A stretch of DNA of 64,000 bases from Clostridia bacterium (GCA_017412715.1 JAFPWU010000010.1:124001-188000), one strand, 5' to 3'; counted from the first letter of the stretch, positions 1 to 9,710 are shown. Numbers and translations are program-made. The notes: generated by a model from the sequence alone, not told the origin.

Positions 1-213
1 CTTGATGGAGCGCTGGATATTATCGTTGGGCATGTTGTTCGCCTTCGCCTTGGCGATCACGTCCCGCAGCTTGCCGTTGGACTCGGGATTGGCGCCCCCC
101 TCCCGGACGGCGATGGCAATCTCCCGGCCGATCTTCGTAAAAATCGCGCCGCGCTGCGCGTCAGCCTTGCCCTTTTTTGCCTGAATATTGTGCCACTTGG
201 AATGTCCGGACAT
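1..213 (-). CDS. yebC: YebC/PmpR-family DNA-binding protein (5' part only)
   Basis: The 71 visible codons encode the highly conserved YebC/PmpR N-terminus: it opens [16 protein letters not shown] and continues through the FTKIGREI and GGANPESN blocks. Family members are cytoplasmic proteins of about 240 residues; they act as transcriptional regulators and, in recent work, as helpers of translation through polyproline stretches. The ATG at 211-213 (complement) has a GGAGGG ribosome binding site a few bases upstream. The gene continues beyond base 1, so the C-terminal two-thirds is not in the window. It lies 64 bases downstream of the DUF2974 gene on the same strand and could be co-transcribed with it. 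Confidence 0.95.
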   Translation of the reverse strand, partial: MSGHSKWHNIQAKKGKADAQRGAIFTKIGREIAIAVREGGANPESNGKLRDVIAKAKANNMPNDNIQRSIK

Positions 214-277
214 GGTATTCCCTCCAACCTCAACCAGATTTAAACACGGGGATTATATCATTCTCCCCGAAGGCCCG

Positions 278-1432
278 TCAAGAAAAAGATGCGGTTTCTC
301 CGGCCTCCTCCGGGGCTGCCTCCGTCCGTTTCTCCTCCGGCTTCGGCTCCTGCTTTCTCAGATGATACCGGTCCGCCACGCTGCCGAAGCCCAGGGAGAT
401 GAAGAGCCCCGCCAGCCTGGCCAGCCCGCGCCGCGCCTCCGCGCTCATTTCCCGGGTTCCCTTCGCCATCCCGGACAGAGTCCGCAGCGGATCCACCTTC
501 ATCTCCGTAAAGTTGGAGGATTTGGAATTCTCCAGCAGGGCGAAGAGGGTATCCACCATCTCTCCCCTTTCCTCCCGTTCCGTCTGCTCCAGCAGGCCGT
601 GGAGGGTTTCGCTGATCACTTCCGCGTTGGCGTCGATCTTTTCAACGGTTTCAAACTGCGTGCCGCGAACCTGCCAGGTCAGGGGGTCATGCTGCATGAT
701 CCCGCTGGCGTCCGCTTTCACCACCGTATATTTCCGGTGGTATTCCATCATCATGCCCACGATGCAGGTCTGAGGAACGACGGAGCGGATCCGGTCCACC
801 ACCCGGGCGTACCCTTCGCTCCCGAAGACGGTGGGATCCATCCCCGGCCCGTCAAAGGAGTCTATTTCAATCAGCCGGTCCTGCACCTCCGGCCGGCAGC
901 AGGCCGCGGCGTAGGCCGCAAGATTTCCGCCCTTGCTGTGGCCCACCACGCGGATGGGCCTCTCGTCCAGCTCGGCCGCCCGCTCCAGATAGAAGACGGC
1001 CGCCTCCTGGGCGGGAACCGCGGTCTGCCAGGACATGTTGAGGTCTTCCTTCCATCCCACCAGGGTGCCGTCCGTTCCCCGGAACCCGATGCACAGGGTG
1101 CCGTCCGGCATGTCGTAGCAGGTGGCGGAGAACTGCAGCTCCTGCTCCTCATCCGTCAGGGAGATGAAATGGTGCATGCGGACGGAGCCGAAGCGATGGG
1201 TGTCCGCCATGGCCAGGAACTGGGCCTTCCGTCCGTCAAAATTCGCCACAATCGTATCCTGCATCAGCTCCAGCCGTTTCGCCTCCGCCAGCGTCCAGCC
1301 CCGCGGATCGTCGATGCCCCGGAAGTTCAGATAGCATAGATTGGACATGCTCAGGGCGTCGACGGCATTCCAGGGAGAAAGATCAAACCCGAGGTCTCCC
1401 CGCCAGGCGAAATAATCCATCAGATTGGCCAT
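278..1432 (-). CDS. DUF2974 (Mbeg1-like) alpha/beta-hydrolase-type protein
   Basis: A 384-residue protein opening MANLMDYFAWRGDLGFDLSP, which is the typical start of the DUF2974 family, uncharacterised proteins common in Clostridia. A lipase-like nucleophile elbow, GHSKGGNLA, is visible near the middle (about residue 160-170), preceded by a CIGFRGTDGT segment that resembles the oxyanion-region strand of class 3 lipases. This supports an esterase or lipase-like fold, but the substrate is unknown. The C-terminal 80 residues are charged and probably flexible. No signal peptide is seen, so it is probably cytoplasmic. It follows ftsK by 24 bases on the same strand. Confidence 0.85.
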   Translation of the reverse strand: MANLMDYFAWRGDLGFDLSPWNAVDALSMSNLCYLNFRGIDDPRGWTLAEAKRLELMQDTIVANFDGRKAQFLAMADTHRFGSVRMHHFISLTDEEQELQFSATCYDMPDGTLCIGFRGTDGTLVGWKEDLNMSWQTAVPAQEAAVFYLERAAELDERPIRVVGHSKGGNLAAYAAACCRPEVQDRLIEIDSFDGPGMDPTVFGSEGYARVVDRIRSVVPQTCIVGMMMEYHRKYTVVKADASGIMQHDPLTWQVRGTQFETVEKIDANAEVISETLHGLLEQTEREERGEMVDTLFALLENSKSSNFTEMKVDPLRTLSGMAKGTREMSAEARRGLARLAGLFISLGFGSVADRYHLRKQEPKPEEKRTEAAPEEAGETASFS

Positions 1433-1456
1433 GTGTTTTCCATCCTTTCTTCCGGT

Positions 1457-4400
1457 TTACGCCGGCGTCTCCGTCTTCATCTGTTCCCACTGCTCCCGGG
1501 TAATCAGGCATTTCCGGGGCTTGCTGCCGTCCTTGGCGGAGATGATGCCCCGGGCCTCCAGCTCGTCCGTCAGACGGCCGGCCCGGGCATAGCCCACCTT
1601 CAGCCGCCGCTGCAGGGTGGAGGTGGAAATCTGTCCGTCGGAGATGGCATATTCCACCGCCTGCTCGAAGAGCCCGGAATCGGAGCTCTCGCTTTCCGCG
1701 GCGCCGCCGATCATATCCATGCCGGGCTGATCCTCCTGGCCCCGGCTCAGCTGCTCCAGCTTGTCCAGCACCTCCGGATCGTAGGCGCTGGGGTTGGCCT
1801 GGCGCACGTGGTCCGCGATGCGGTTCACTTCCTCATCGGAAAGGAAGCAGCCCTGCACCCGGGTGGGCGCGAAGGAACCGGTGGGCAGATAGAGCATGTC
1901 GCCCCAGCCCAGCAGCTGCTCGGACCCGTTCCGGTCCAGAATGGTCCGGGAGTCCACATAGCTGGCGGTCTTGAAGGCAATCCGGCTGGGAATATTGGCC
2001 TTGATCAGGCCGGTAATCACGTCCACGGAGGGCCGCTGGGTCGCCACGATCAGATGAATGCCCGCCGCCCGGGCCAGCTGGGTCAGGCGGCAGATATACT
2101 CTTCCACATCCTTCTTGCAGACCATCATCAGGTCCGCCAGCTCGTCGATGATAATCACGATCCGGGGCATGGGCTTCTCCCCTTCCGCCAGGATCCCGTT
2201 ATATCCCTCCAGGTTCCGGACGCCCCGCTCGGAGAATTTATCGTACCGCTCCATCATCTCCGCCACCGCCCAGGCCAGCGCGGCCGCGGCCTTATGGGGA
2301 TCGTTCACCACCGGCAGCAGCAGATGGGGAATTCCGTTATAGCACTGCAGCTCCACGACCTTCGGGTCCACCAGGATCATCCTGACCTCATCGGGGCCAG
2401 CCCGGAAAAGCAGGCTGTTGATGATGGTATTGATGCAGACGGATTTACCGGATCCGGTGGCGCCGGCGATCAAAAGATGGGGCATCCTGGCCAGGTCGCA
2501 GACCACGGGCGCCCCGGCGATATCCTTGCCCAGGGCCACCGTCAGAATGGACTTGGCGTTCTGCATCGGGGAGCTCTCCAGCACCTCCCGCAGGGTCACC
2601 GTGGCCCGCTTGGGATTCGGAACCTCCACGCCCACCAGGCCCTTGCCCGGAATGGGCGCCTCGATACGGACCGAGGTAGCCTGCATGCCGTAGGCAATAT
2701 CCTTCTCCAGCTCGGAGATTTTCCCCACCTTCGTGCCCGGAGCCAGCTCCAGCTCGAACCGGGAGATGGCCGGGCCATGGGTCACATGCACCACCCGGGC
2801 CTGTACCTTGAAGCTCTGCAGGGTCGCCTCCAGGCGGCGGGAACGCTCCTCGTCCTCCAGGGAGGTATCCAGCACCGCCGCGTCCGGCTTCTTCAGATCC
2901 GTGATGGGCGGGGCATAATAGGGGGTCGGCTCCCAGTATTCCTCCGCCGGATCCTCCTCCTTCGGATTCACATGCCGGAGCTCCGGCTTCCAGGTAGGAT
3001 CCTTGATGGTCTCCTGAACCACGGGAATCGTCAGCTGCTCCGGCTTCCGGGCTGAATCCCCGCGGGATTCCCGGGCCGCGGGCTCGGAAATCTGCTCCGG
3101 CTCCTTCGGCTTCCCGGTCCCTTCTCCGGTCCGGCTGTCCTTCGCCGCGGTCTTCCGCTCCTCCCGGCCGGGATTTCTGCTTTCCTCTTCCGCGGAAATC
3201 ACCTGATCCATCCAGGAGGAAGAGGCCTTTCCGCCGCCCCCTGCGGTCCTGCGCTGTGCGCCCGTCCGGGCTGAATCCCCGGGAGCTTCCTCCCGGCCAA
3301 GCGGCCGTTCCGGCGCCTCCGGCTCCCTTTCCGGCAGACGGTTTTCCCGCGCCGGCTGCTCCCGCTCGGGTTCCGGGGCCGCTCCCTGTTCCGGCTCCTT
3401 CCACCGGCTCAGATCCTCCTCGATCTGGGCCTGCTCCATGCGAATCCGGGCGGACTTCATCCGTCCGGTATTGCCGCTCTGGGCGAAGGAGGTCCGGGGA
3501 TAGGCCATGCCCTCCCGCCGCTTCTCCTCCGGGGAAAGCGCGCTGAGGCCGTCGTCCTGCTTTTTCCGGCCGAAGATGCGGGATCCCGCAGATTTTTCCT
3601 CGGACCGGCCGGAGGACCCGCCCAGGCCGAAGATCCGGCTGCCCGAAGCGCCCTCCCGGGAGTCCTCCCCGGTCTGCCGGTCAAAAATACGGCTCCTCTG
3701 CCCCGGTTCCACGGGGGTCATCCGGTCCGTCAGCTGCTGCTGCCATTCCGCCACGCTGTCCGCGCCCTCCGAGGCGGTCTTCCCCTGAGCCGTCTCCGGC
3801 CAGGCCGGAATTCCGGAGGCGCCCGGCCAGGCGTTTTCCTGATTCTGTCTGTTCCACCGGCCGGACTGCTGCCGGGCGGCGGCCTCACGCGCCTGCTGCC
3901 GGTTTTGCTGCTGCTGCAGCTGATACTGCTGCTGCATCAGGTAGGCCTGCTGCTGGGCATAGGCCTGCCGCTGGCGCTCCTGTTCCTGCTGATAGGCGAT
4001 CTGCTGCCGGTCCTGCCCTTCCTGATCGTTCTTCTTTCTGCCAAAGGAAAAGGAGACCTGCCCCTTCATCAGCCCCCGGATCCGGCCGGGCGTCAGCCCG
4101 ACGGCCAGCAGCGCGCAGACCAGGATCAGCACAAAGAGGAGCACCGCCCCCAGGATCGTGCCCACCAGGCTCCAGAAGGGATAGGCCAGAATCACGCCCA
4201 GGGCGCCTCCGCTGGCCTGCAGGGAAATGCTTTGCGCATATCCCTGATAGATCACCCCGCCCCAGCTCCCGTCGGACAGGCGGGAAAGCAGCTGCAGGTA
4301 TTCCTCGTTTCCGTACCTGGTCACCAGCACCACGAAGGCGCAGAGGCCCAGATAGGCCAGCACCCCATAGAGAAAGGGCCTGACCGGCGCCTTTCGCTGG

Positions 4401-4639
4401 CAGGACCAGATCACCAGGACGCCCGCCCAGACCGGAAACAGCGGCGCTGCCGCCGCCAGGCCTCCCGTCAGGCCGAAGCAGACCTGCCGAAGGACATCGA
4501 ACACATTTCCCGCGGTCTTTAATACCACCGCAAGGAACATGAGTACCCCCAGGGCAACAAGAATCAGCCCTCCGAGATATCGCAGGGCCAATGTATCGGC
4601 CGAGTAGACCGGCTGCCGCTGTTTGCTCCGCTGAGCCAT
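1457..4639 (-). CDS. ftsK: FtsK/SpoIIIE-family DNA translocase
   Basis: A membrane-anchored ATPase that pumps double-stranded DNA across the division or sporulation septum. Four hydrophobic segments occupy about residues 20-190. A long linker (about 200-580) follows, first glutamine-rich (about 205-255) and then charged and proline-rich. The RecA-type motor carries Walker A GATGSGKSV near residue 725 and Walker B IIIIDELADLMM. The C-terminal gamma domain (last 70 residues) has the winged-helix pattern that reads KOPS/SRS sites, including QISTSTLQRRLKVGYARAGR. At 1060 residues it is longer than the usual 750-900 because of the linker. The ATG has only a 13-base gap from the upstream secreted-protein gene. 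Confidence 0.96.
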   Translation of the reverse strand: MAQRSKQRQPVYSADTLALRYLGGLILVALGVLMFLAVVLKTAGNVFDVLRQVCFGLTGGLAAAAPLFPVWAGVLVIWSCQRKAPVRPFLYGVLAYLGLCAFVVLVTRYGNEEYLQLLSRLSDGSWGGVIYQGYAQSISLQASGGALGVILAYPFWSLVGTILGAVLLFVLILVCALLAVGLTPGRIRGLMKGQVSFSFGRKKNDQEGQDRQQIAYQQEQERQRQAYAQQQAYLMQQQYQLQQQQNRQQAREAAARQQSGRWNRQNQENAWPGASGIPAWPETAQGKTASEGADSVAEWQQQLTDRMTPVEPGQRSRIFDRQTGEDSREGASGSRIFGLGGSSGRSEEKSAGSRIFGRKKQDDGLSALSPEEKRREGMAYPRTSFAQSGNTGRMKSARIRMEQAQIEEDLSRWKEPEQGAAPEPEREQPARENRLPEREPEAPERPLGREEAPGDSARTGAQRRTAGGGGKASSSWMDQVISAEEESRNPGREERKTAAKDSRTGEGTGKPKEPEQISEPAARESRGDSARKPEQLTIPVVQETIKDPTWKPELRHVNPKEEDPAEEYWEPTPYYAPPITDLKKPDAAVLDTSLEDEERSRRLEATLQSFKVQARVVHVTHGPAISRFELELAPGTKVGKISELEKDIAYGMQATSVRIEAPIPGKGLVGVEVPNPKRATVTLREVLESSPMQNAKSILTVALGKDIAGAPVVCDLARMPHLLIAGATGSGKSVCINTIINSLLFRAGPDEVRMILVDPKVVELQCYNGIPHLLLPVVNDPHKAAAALAWAVAEMMERYDKFSERGVRNLEGYNGILAEGEKPMPRIVIIIDELADLMMVCKKDVEEYICRLTQLARAAGIHLIVATQRPSVDVITGLIKANIPSRIAFKTASYVDSRTILDRNGSEQLLGWGDMLYLPTGSFAPTRVQGCFLSDEEVNRIADHVRQANPSAYDPEVLDKLEQLSRGQEDQPGMDMIGGAAESESSDSGLFEQAVEYAISDGQISTSTLQRRLKVGYARAGRLTDELEARGIISAKDGSKPRKCLITREQWEQMKTETPA

Positions 4640-4652
4640 GAAAATCCTCCGA

Positions 4653-5894
4653 TTATTCTGTAAGAATGATACTGATCAAAATACCGTTTTCATCCCCATG
4701 CAGCTGGAGATGATGCTCCCCGAAGGCATAATAGTCCCGGGTGCCGGGAAGGGTCTGATAGGCCTCCGCCCGGTCGCTGTCGAATTCCAGGGAAGACTCC
4801 GGCTCTCCCAGCAGGGTCAGCCAGGTCTCCCGGGATGTTTTCCCCACCGTCAGCCCGCAGAAGCTGCCCAGATCCACCCGGATGCCGTCCACCCGGCTGC
4901 CGCTCCACTCCTCGGTCAGATAATCCGTCAGCAGGAACACGCCCCGGAACTCAGCCCCCTCCAGGGCGAACATCCGTCCCAGCGCATAGACGTCCGGATC
5001 CGTCAGCAGATGCCATTCCTCCGTCAGGGGCTGAAGGGCCTCCCCCAGCCTGACGGGAATGCCGGGAACCGTCCCTTCCTCCGTCTGGCGACGGATCGCT
5101 TCCCCCGCGTCCCGCTCCGGCGCCTCTTCCCGCGCCTCCCCGGTCTTCGGGGCCCGAATCCCCATGGCGGTCACCACGCTGTCCTCCGCCGGATTCAGCT
5201 GGTCCCAGACCGCGTCCCAGGGAATCAGCACATCCCCCGCCCGGTCGCTGAGGGTGCTCAGCTGTTCGATGGGGTACATGAGGATGATGCCCCGTTCCGT
5301 CATCCGGAAAAGCTCCGGCGCCGGGGTCAGCAGGCTGTTTTGCAGATGGGCGCTCAGATCTGGCGCAACCTTTTCCTCCAGATAGTTTTCCGCCGCCTGC
5401 CGGGCCGCCTCCGGATCCAGGAACAGCTCCTCCCAGGTCACCTCATGGCCGTCCCGCAGATCCACGTTTCCTCCCGTCCAGATCTGCGTGGGCCTGGGGG
5501 AGGTTACGGCCCCCTCCGCGGAAAGGGCAAAGGAAAACACCGGGCCCAGCAGGGTTCCCCGCCAGGAAACCGTCAGCTTTCCCCCGGAGATCAGCTGGCT
5601 GACCCGGTTCACATACGCCAGGACGTTTCCGTCCTCCAGAATCCGGTCGTTCACGGCCTTCCGAAGTTCCTCGGGCACCGTTCCCTCCCGCAGGGCCGGA
5701 TAGGCCAGGCTGCTTTCCCCCAGGGAAATCCCCTTTTCCTCCAGCCAGTCCGGGGCGGGCTCCGCGTTAGTCAGCTCCTCCGCAGCCTGAGGCTGCTCCC
5801 GGAGCTCCGCCTCCTCCCCGCAGGAAGAAACGCTCCCGCCGTTCCAGATCCATACCGCGGCCAGCGCAGCGCATAAAATCCTTCGATACTTCAT
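4653..5894 (-). CDS. Secreted DUF3298/RsiV-like protein
   Basis: A 413-residue exported protein. The first 28 residues look like a signal peptide (MKYRRILCAALAAVWIW, then a small-residue region with SSC, which may or may not be a lipobox). The segment around residues 165-250 (GHEVTWEELFLD, then a hydrophobic IILMYPIEQLS and an IPWDAVWDQLNP ending) matches the layout of the DUF3298 domain of RsiV-like and other Gram-positive exported proteins, where the last block normally reads like IPYSEL. The C-terminal 110 residues (DPDVYALGRMF onward) look like a separate domain with a repeated beta pattern and are not recognised. Function unknown; possibly a cell-envelope sensor or ligand binder. It lies just upstream of ftsK. 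Confidence 0.7.
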   Translation of the reverse strand: MKYRRILCAALAAVWIWNGGSVSSCGEEAELREQPQAAEELTNAEPAPDWLEEKGISLGESSLAYPALREGTVPEELRKAVNDRILEDGNVLAYVNRVSQLISGGKLTVSWRGTLLGPVFSFALSAEGAVTSPRPTQIWTGGNVDLRDGHEVTWEELFLDPEAARQAAENYLEEKVAPDLSAHLQNSLLTPAPELFRMTERGIILMYPIEQLSTLSDRAGDVLIPWDAVWDQLNPAEDSVVTAMGIRAPKTGEAREEAPERDAGEAIRRQTEEGTVPGIPVRLGEALQPLTEEWHLLTDPDVYALGRMFALEGAEFRGVFLLTDYLTEEWSGSRVDGIRVDLGSFCGLTVGKTSRETWLTLLGEPESSLEFDSDRAEAYQTLPGTRDYYAFGEHHLQLHGDENGILISIILTE

Positions 5895-5995
5895 GGCAGA
5901 TTACCTCCGTATCTCCGGTATTTTATCGCATTTTTACTTTTTCATCAAGAGTATGTTTCTTTAATATGCTTTTTCTGTAATACTTTTGAAATTTA

Positions 5996-6577
5996 TCAAT
6001 CCGCGGTGAAAAGCTGGATGGAGCGGGAAATATTGGAAAGGGATCCGCTCAGCGAGGAGGGAACCGTCAGCACATAAAGCCCCCGGCCCGGTGCCTGCAC
6101 ATGAACCCGGACCGTTTCCTCATTCTCCATGCGCACGGAGGTCTGGCCGAAGAGGGCCGGGCCCAGCGTGCTGCTGAAGGCGTAATCTCCCTTTCCCATC
6201 AGCTCCAGCCCCTCCGCGGGATAGATGCTCTGGAGGATCAGGGGCTCCCCCAGCGGGGTCTGCCAGTACAGGGTCAGCATTCTCCCGTACTGTCCCTGCC
6301 AGGGAACGTCCCGGCTGGTGCCGGAGACGAAAACCATTCCGCTTCCGCTCATAAAGCTCATGATCGGCGCGGGAAAGGTTGCGGCCAGCTCCCGCAGATC
6401 CTGCTCGGAGGAGATCTCCATCCCCGGGGAGGCGGTCAGCAGGGGCTGGGGCGCGGGCTCCGGCTCCCCGGAGGGCTGAGGCTGGGCCACGATGATGGTC
6501 ACGCACAGCGAGACCAGGGCCGCCAGAAACCCGGCCGCCCCAAGCAGCTTCCCCAGCCATTGCCCTACCTTTTTCAT
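5996..6577 (-). CDS. Small single-pass membrane protein, unknown function
   Basis: A 193-residue protein with one strong N-terminal hydrophobic helix (about residues 10-31, LLGAAGFLAALVSLCVTIIV). A Pro-rich spacer (SGEPEPAPQP) and a globular extracytoplasmic part rich in beta-type residues follow. The ATG at 6577 has AGGAAGAG upstream. I recognise no domain. It is divergent from the zinc-ribbon gene and about 100 bases upstream of the DUF3298-like gene; the AT-rich 100-base gap (5895-5995) could hold a promoter for that gene. Confidence 0.7.
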   Translation of the reverse strand: MKKVGQWLGKLLGAAGFLAALVSLCVTIIVAQPQPSGEPEPAPQPLLTASPGMEISSEQDLRELAATFPAPIMSFMSGSGMVFVSGTSRDVPWQGQYGRMLTLYWQTPLGEPLILQSIYPAEGLELMGKGDYAFSSTLGPALFGQTSVRMENEETVRVHVQAPGRGLYVLTVPSSLSGSLSNISRSIQLFTAD

Positions 6578-6613
6578 CCGTCTCTTCCTTCCGGCCCCGG
6601 GGCTCCTCTTCCC

Positions 6614-6641
6614 TTGACAATCCCCGCAGGTCGCTTATAAT
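6614..6641 (+). promoter_or_regulatory. Sigma-A promoter of the zinc-ribbon gene
   Basis: TTGACA at 6614-6619, a 16-base spacer and TATAAT at 6636-6641: both hexamers are perfect. The expected transcript start is about 6648, giving a leader of about 70 bases before the ATG at 6721. Confidence 0.85.
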
Positions 6642-6720
6642 AACCGCAGTAAGCGCGCTGATGCAGCGTTTCCATATTTTACCCGACCCTGTCCCGGTCG
6701 TCAACTTCGGAGAGAGATCT

Positions 6721-7626
6721 ATGGCCTTAACTGCCTACTGTAAAAAATGCCGCCGGGAGGTCGCTCCGGGGGATCTGTGCCCCCGCTGCGGCACCCGGCT
6801 GGCCAAAACCGCCGTCCACGCGGCCTGGGTGACGGAAAAAAGGCCCGTGGGGGACTGGATGAGCTGGAACGCGGTCTTCCGCTGGCTCTTCCCCGCCGGG
6901 CTGGTCATCCTGCTGCTTTCCCTGCTGCTGGAAGCCCTCTCCGGGGGGCTGGCCGCGGTGGAAGCCCTTTTCCTCGGCTCCTTCCCCCTCACCCTGGGCC
7001 TCATTCTTTTCAGCGTCCTGGCGCTGGTTTTCCTGGCCCTGCTGCTGCAGGGAAAGGAGCTGACCGATTACGTGATCGACAGCCGCGGCGTCCATGCCAG
7101 CCGGTATCTGCCTTCCCCTACCGCCCTGAAGCTTCTGGCCCGCCTGAAATCCCCCCGGCTCCTGAGCCAGGTGGATCCCGAATCCGAGAATCCGGTCCTC
7201 CTCCTGGAGGAACGGGATCTGCCCTGGCGGGCGGTGTCCCGGGTTCAGCTCTGGCCGGAGAAATGCTACATTCTTTTCTACGCCCCCGCCTGGTGGCTGC
7301 AGATCCCCGTCCGCTGCACCCCTTTTTCCTGGGACGACGCCCTTTTCTTTGTCCGGGATAAGCTGGGCAAGAAAAAGGCCGTGGACCTGCCGGATCATCT
7401 GCGGGTCCAGGCGGCCAAGGTCCCGTCCTCCCGGAAAAGGAAAGCGGAGCCGGCATCCTCCAGCCCCGTATCCGTCTATATTCCTCCAAGGGATGAGGAA
7501 CCGGCACCCATTGGCTCCGAACCGGAAAGCGCGTATCCGCCCCAGGAAAGCGGGGAGGATGCCTTTTCCGAATCCGAGGGGCAGCTCCGGATGGATCTGG
7601 ATCCGGATCCGGATGCCGCGCCCTGA
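6721..7626 (+). CDS. Zinc-ribbon, two-helix membrane protein
   Basis: A 301-residue protein. The N-terminal 25 residues form a four-cysteine zinc ribbon (CKKC and CPRC). Two adjacent hydrophobic segments follow at about residues 57-80 and 92-115, then a soluble domain of about 140 residues (RGVHASRYLP, the Trp-rich VQLWPEKCYILFY stretch) that resembles the PH-like domains placed after paired helices in small membrane proteins. An acidic tail ends the protein. The start was placed at ATG 6721, not at the earlier in-frame ATG 6661, because GGAGAG lies just upstream of 6721 and the promoter at 6614-6641 would put 6661 only 13 bases into the transcript. Function unknown. It converges on ligA with only 13 bases between stops. 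Confidence 0.8.
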   Translation: MALTAYCKKCRREVAPGDLCPRCGTRLAKTAVHAAWVTEKRPVGDWMSWNAVFRWLFPAGLVILLLSLLLEALSGGLAAVEALFLGSFPLTLGLILFSVLALVFLALLLQGKELTDYVIDSRGVHASRYLPSPTALKLLARLKSPRLLSQVDPESENPVLLLEERDLPWRAVSRVQLWPEKCYILFYAPAWWLQIPVRCTPFSWDDALFFVRDKLGKKKAVDLPDHLRVQAAKVPSSRKRKAEPASSSPVSVYIPPRDEEPAPIGSEPESAYPPQESGEDAFSESEGQLRMDLDPDPDAAP

Positions 7627-7639
7627 GCGGGTGCTTTTC

Positions 7640-9631
7640 CTAAAACCGCTGCACAAACTCATCCTCCGAGAGGATAGGAATGCCCAGCTCCGCCGCCTTT
7701 TTGTTCTTGGAGGAGGCGGAGGTCACATCGTTGTTCACCAGGAAACTGGTCTTTTTGGACACGCTGCCCGCCACCTTGCCGCCGTTGGCCTCCACGTAAG
7801 CCTTGAAGGCATCCCGGTTTTTAAAGTGATGCACATCCCCGGTGATGACGAAGGTGAGCCCCTGGCAGGAACCGGAGGCCGCGGCCGCGGGGGCCTCCTC
7901 CGGGATCTCCAGCAGTTCCAGCAGCTCCTCCAGGGTTTTCCGGTTCTCCGGGTCATCCGCCCATCCGTAGACCGCGCCGGACCTTTCCGGCCCGATGCCC
8001 TCCACCTGGGCGAAGCTGACCCTCTCCCGCAGCGCCTCCGCAAAGCCGGGCCAGCCATAGGCGCCCACCAGCCGTTTCGCCGCGTCCTGGCCGATCTGGG
8101 GAATGCACAGCGCCGTCAGAAAATGGACCGCATCCGTATGGGTGCGGGATTTTTCAATGGCGGAAAGCAGGTTCTCGCAGCTCTTCTGCCCGAACCCCTC
8201 CATCTCCTGAATCTCCGCCGCGTGCTCCCCCAGCCGGAACACATCCGCGAAGGAGTGAATGAACCCCGCCGCCACGAAATCCCTCAGGGATTCTATGGAA
8301 AGCCCGTCTATGTCCATGCCGATCCGGCTCACAAAGCGCTCATACTTCTTCAGGTTCTTCGCCGGGCACCCGGCGTATCCGCACTTCAGCGTTCTGGCGC
8401 CGCTGTTCCCCACCTCCACGGATGTGGGCGCCCCGCAGGCGGGACAGCGGGCGGGAATCTCAAAGGCCCCCTCCGCCTTTGGAACCCGGATCACCTTGGG
8501 AATGATCTTGTTCGCCTTGATGACCTCCACTTCCGTCCGGCCCGGCTCCCCGATGCCCAGCCGCTCCATCTCGCTCAGATTCACCAGGGAGGCCCGGGTG
8601 ACCGTGGTGCCTTCCAGCTGCACCGGGTCAAAGATCGCAACCGGGGTAATGGTGGTGGCCCCGCAGGACCATTCAATCTGCCGGAGCACCGAGACGGCGG
8701 ACTCGTCCTGCCATTTGAAGGCCAGTCCCGCCCGGGCGGCATGATGCCCGGTTACGCTGCCGGAGGCCGCGTAGGCGGTATCCTCATAGGAGAGCACCAG
8801 CCCGTCCACCGGCAGATCCATCTCCCCGGACTCCACCCGCCGGGTCCATCTGGCCACCGCATCCGGAAGGCCGGCAGCATCCGTTTTTTCCCGCTCCACG
8901 GTCATAAACCCCAGCTCATCCAGCCAGGCCATCCGCGCGCCCCAGGAAAGAAGCTCCTCCTCCCGGTATACCAGGGTAAAGGCCCGGAAGGTCACCCGCC
9001 GCTGCCGAACCTCCTCCAGCCGTTTCTCGTCCAGGCTCAGGGTTCCGGAGGCCAGATTCCGGGGATTGGCGTACCGCTCCCCCGGGTCCGTAATTCCCCG
9101 GTTGATCTCCTCAAAATCCGGATAGGAAATGGTTGCCTCTCCCCGGACCACCAGGTGCCCTTCATAGGGCACGGTCAGGGGAAATCCCCGCAGGGCATCC
9201 TTCATGTAGGTAATGTTGGTGCCCACGGTGCCGTTTCCCCGGGTCAGGATCCGGGTCAGGCTTCCCCCGTCATAGGTCAGCACCAGCGTCAGCCCGTCCA
9301 GCTTCCAGGAGAGCCAGACCGGCCGCTCCCCCGCCCAGGCCTGCAGCTCTTCGATCTTCTTTGTCTTCGCCAGGGAGAGGGCGGGAAACTCATGGGCTTC
9401 CTTCGTCCCGGCACTGTTCTCCTCCCCGGCGGAGCTCACGTTCTGGGTAGGGCTGCCCGGCAGGGTGATTCCCGTCTCCGTCTCCAGCCTGGCCAGCTCG
9501 TCGAACAGGGCATCCCATTCATAATTGCTCATGATCTCGTCCCGGCCGCCATAGTAGGCCTCCGAGGCCCGGTTCAGCTGGTCGATGAGCACCTGCATTC
9601 TTCCGATGATTTCGATATCGCTCTGGGGCAT
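7640..9631 (-). CDS. ligA: NAD-dependent DNA ligase
   Basis: LigA seals nicks using NAD+ in replication and repair. The 663-residue protein has the expected order: Ia domain with the YYGG block near residue 27, adenylation domain with catalytic Lys110 in the K-L-D-G motif, OB fold, a four-Cys zinc finger (CPAC and CGYAGC), helix-hairpin-helix repeats, and a C-terminal BRCT domain (GLTFVITGDVHHFKNR). Length matches the family. It is on the minus strand, downstream of the rhamnose operon but separated from it by a strong terminator, so it is expressed independently. The start MPQSDIEI at 9631 has GGAGGGAAG upstream. Confidence 0.96.
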   Translation of the reverse strand: MPQSDIEIIGRMQVLIDQLNRASEAYYGGRDEIMSNYEWDALFDELARLETETGITLPGSPTQNVSSAGEENSAGTKEAHEFPALSLAKTKKIEELQAWAGERPVWLSWKLDGLTLVLTYDGGSLTRILTRGNGTVGTNITYMKDALRGFPLTVPYEGHLVVRGEATISYPDFEEINRGITDPGERYANPRNLASGTLSLDEKRLEEVRQRRVTFRAFTLVYREEELLSWGARMAWLDELGFMTVEREKTDAAGLPDAVARWTRRVESGEMDLPVDGLVLSYEDTAYAASGSVTGHHAARAGLAFKWQDESAVSVLRQIEWSCGATTITPVAIFDPVQLEGTTVTRASLVNLSEMERLGIGEPGRTEVEVIKANKIIPKVIRVPKAEGAFEIPARCPACGAPTSVEVGNSGARTLKCGYAGCPAKNLKKYERFVSRIGMDIDGLSIESLRDFVAAGFIHSFADVFRLGEHAAEIQEMEGFGQKSCENLLSAIEKSRTHTDAVHFLTALCIPQIGQDAAKRLVGAYGWPGFAEALRERVSFAQVEGIGPERSGAVYGWADDPENRKTLEELLELLEIPEEAPAAAASGSCQGLTFVITGDVHHFKNRDAFKAYVEANGGKVAGSVSKKTSFLVNNDVTSASSKNKKAAELGIPILSEDEFVQRF

Positions 9632-9710
9632 GCTTCCCTCCGGATTTTCTCCGCGTTTGTATCTTTTCAGCCGCTCCGCTTTATGGGCTGAACAGTTCCG
9701 CGTAATTTGG

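Noticed and set aside
1433-3055. Plus-strand open frame opposite ftsK
   Set aside because: No ribosome site, repetitive composition, and it mirrors the codon pattern of ftsK on the other strand.
7349-9691. Plus-strand open frame of about 780 codons opposite ligA
   Set aside because: ligA is unambiguous on the minus strand, and this frame also runs across the end of the zinc-ribbon gene.
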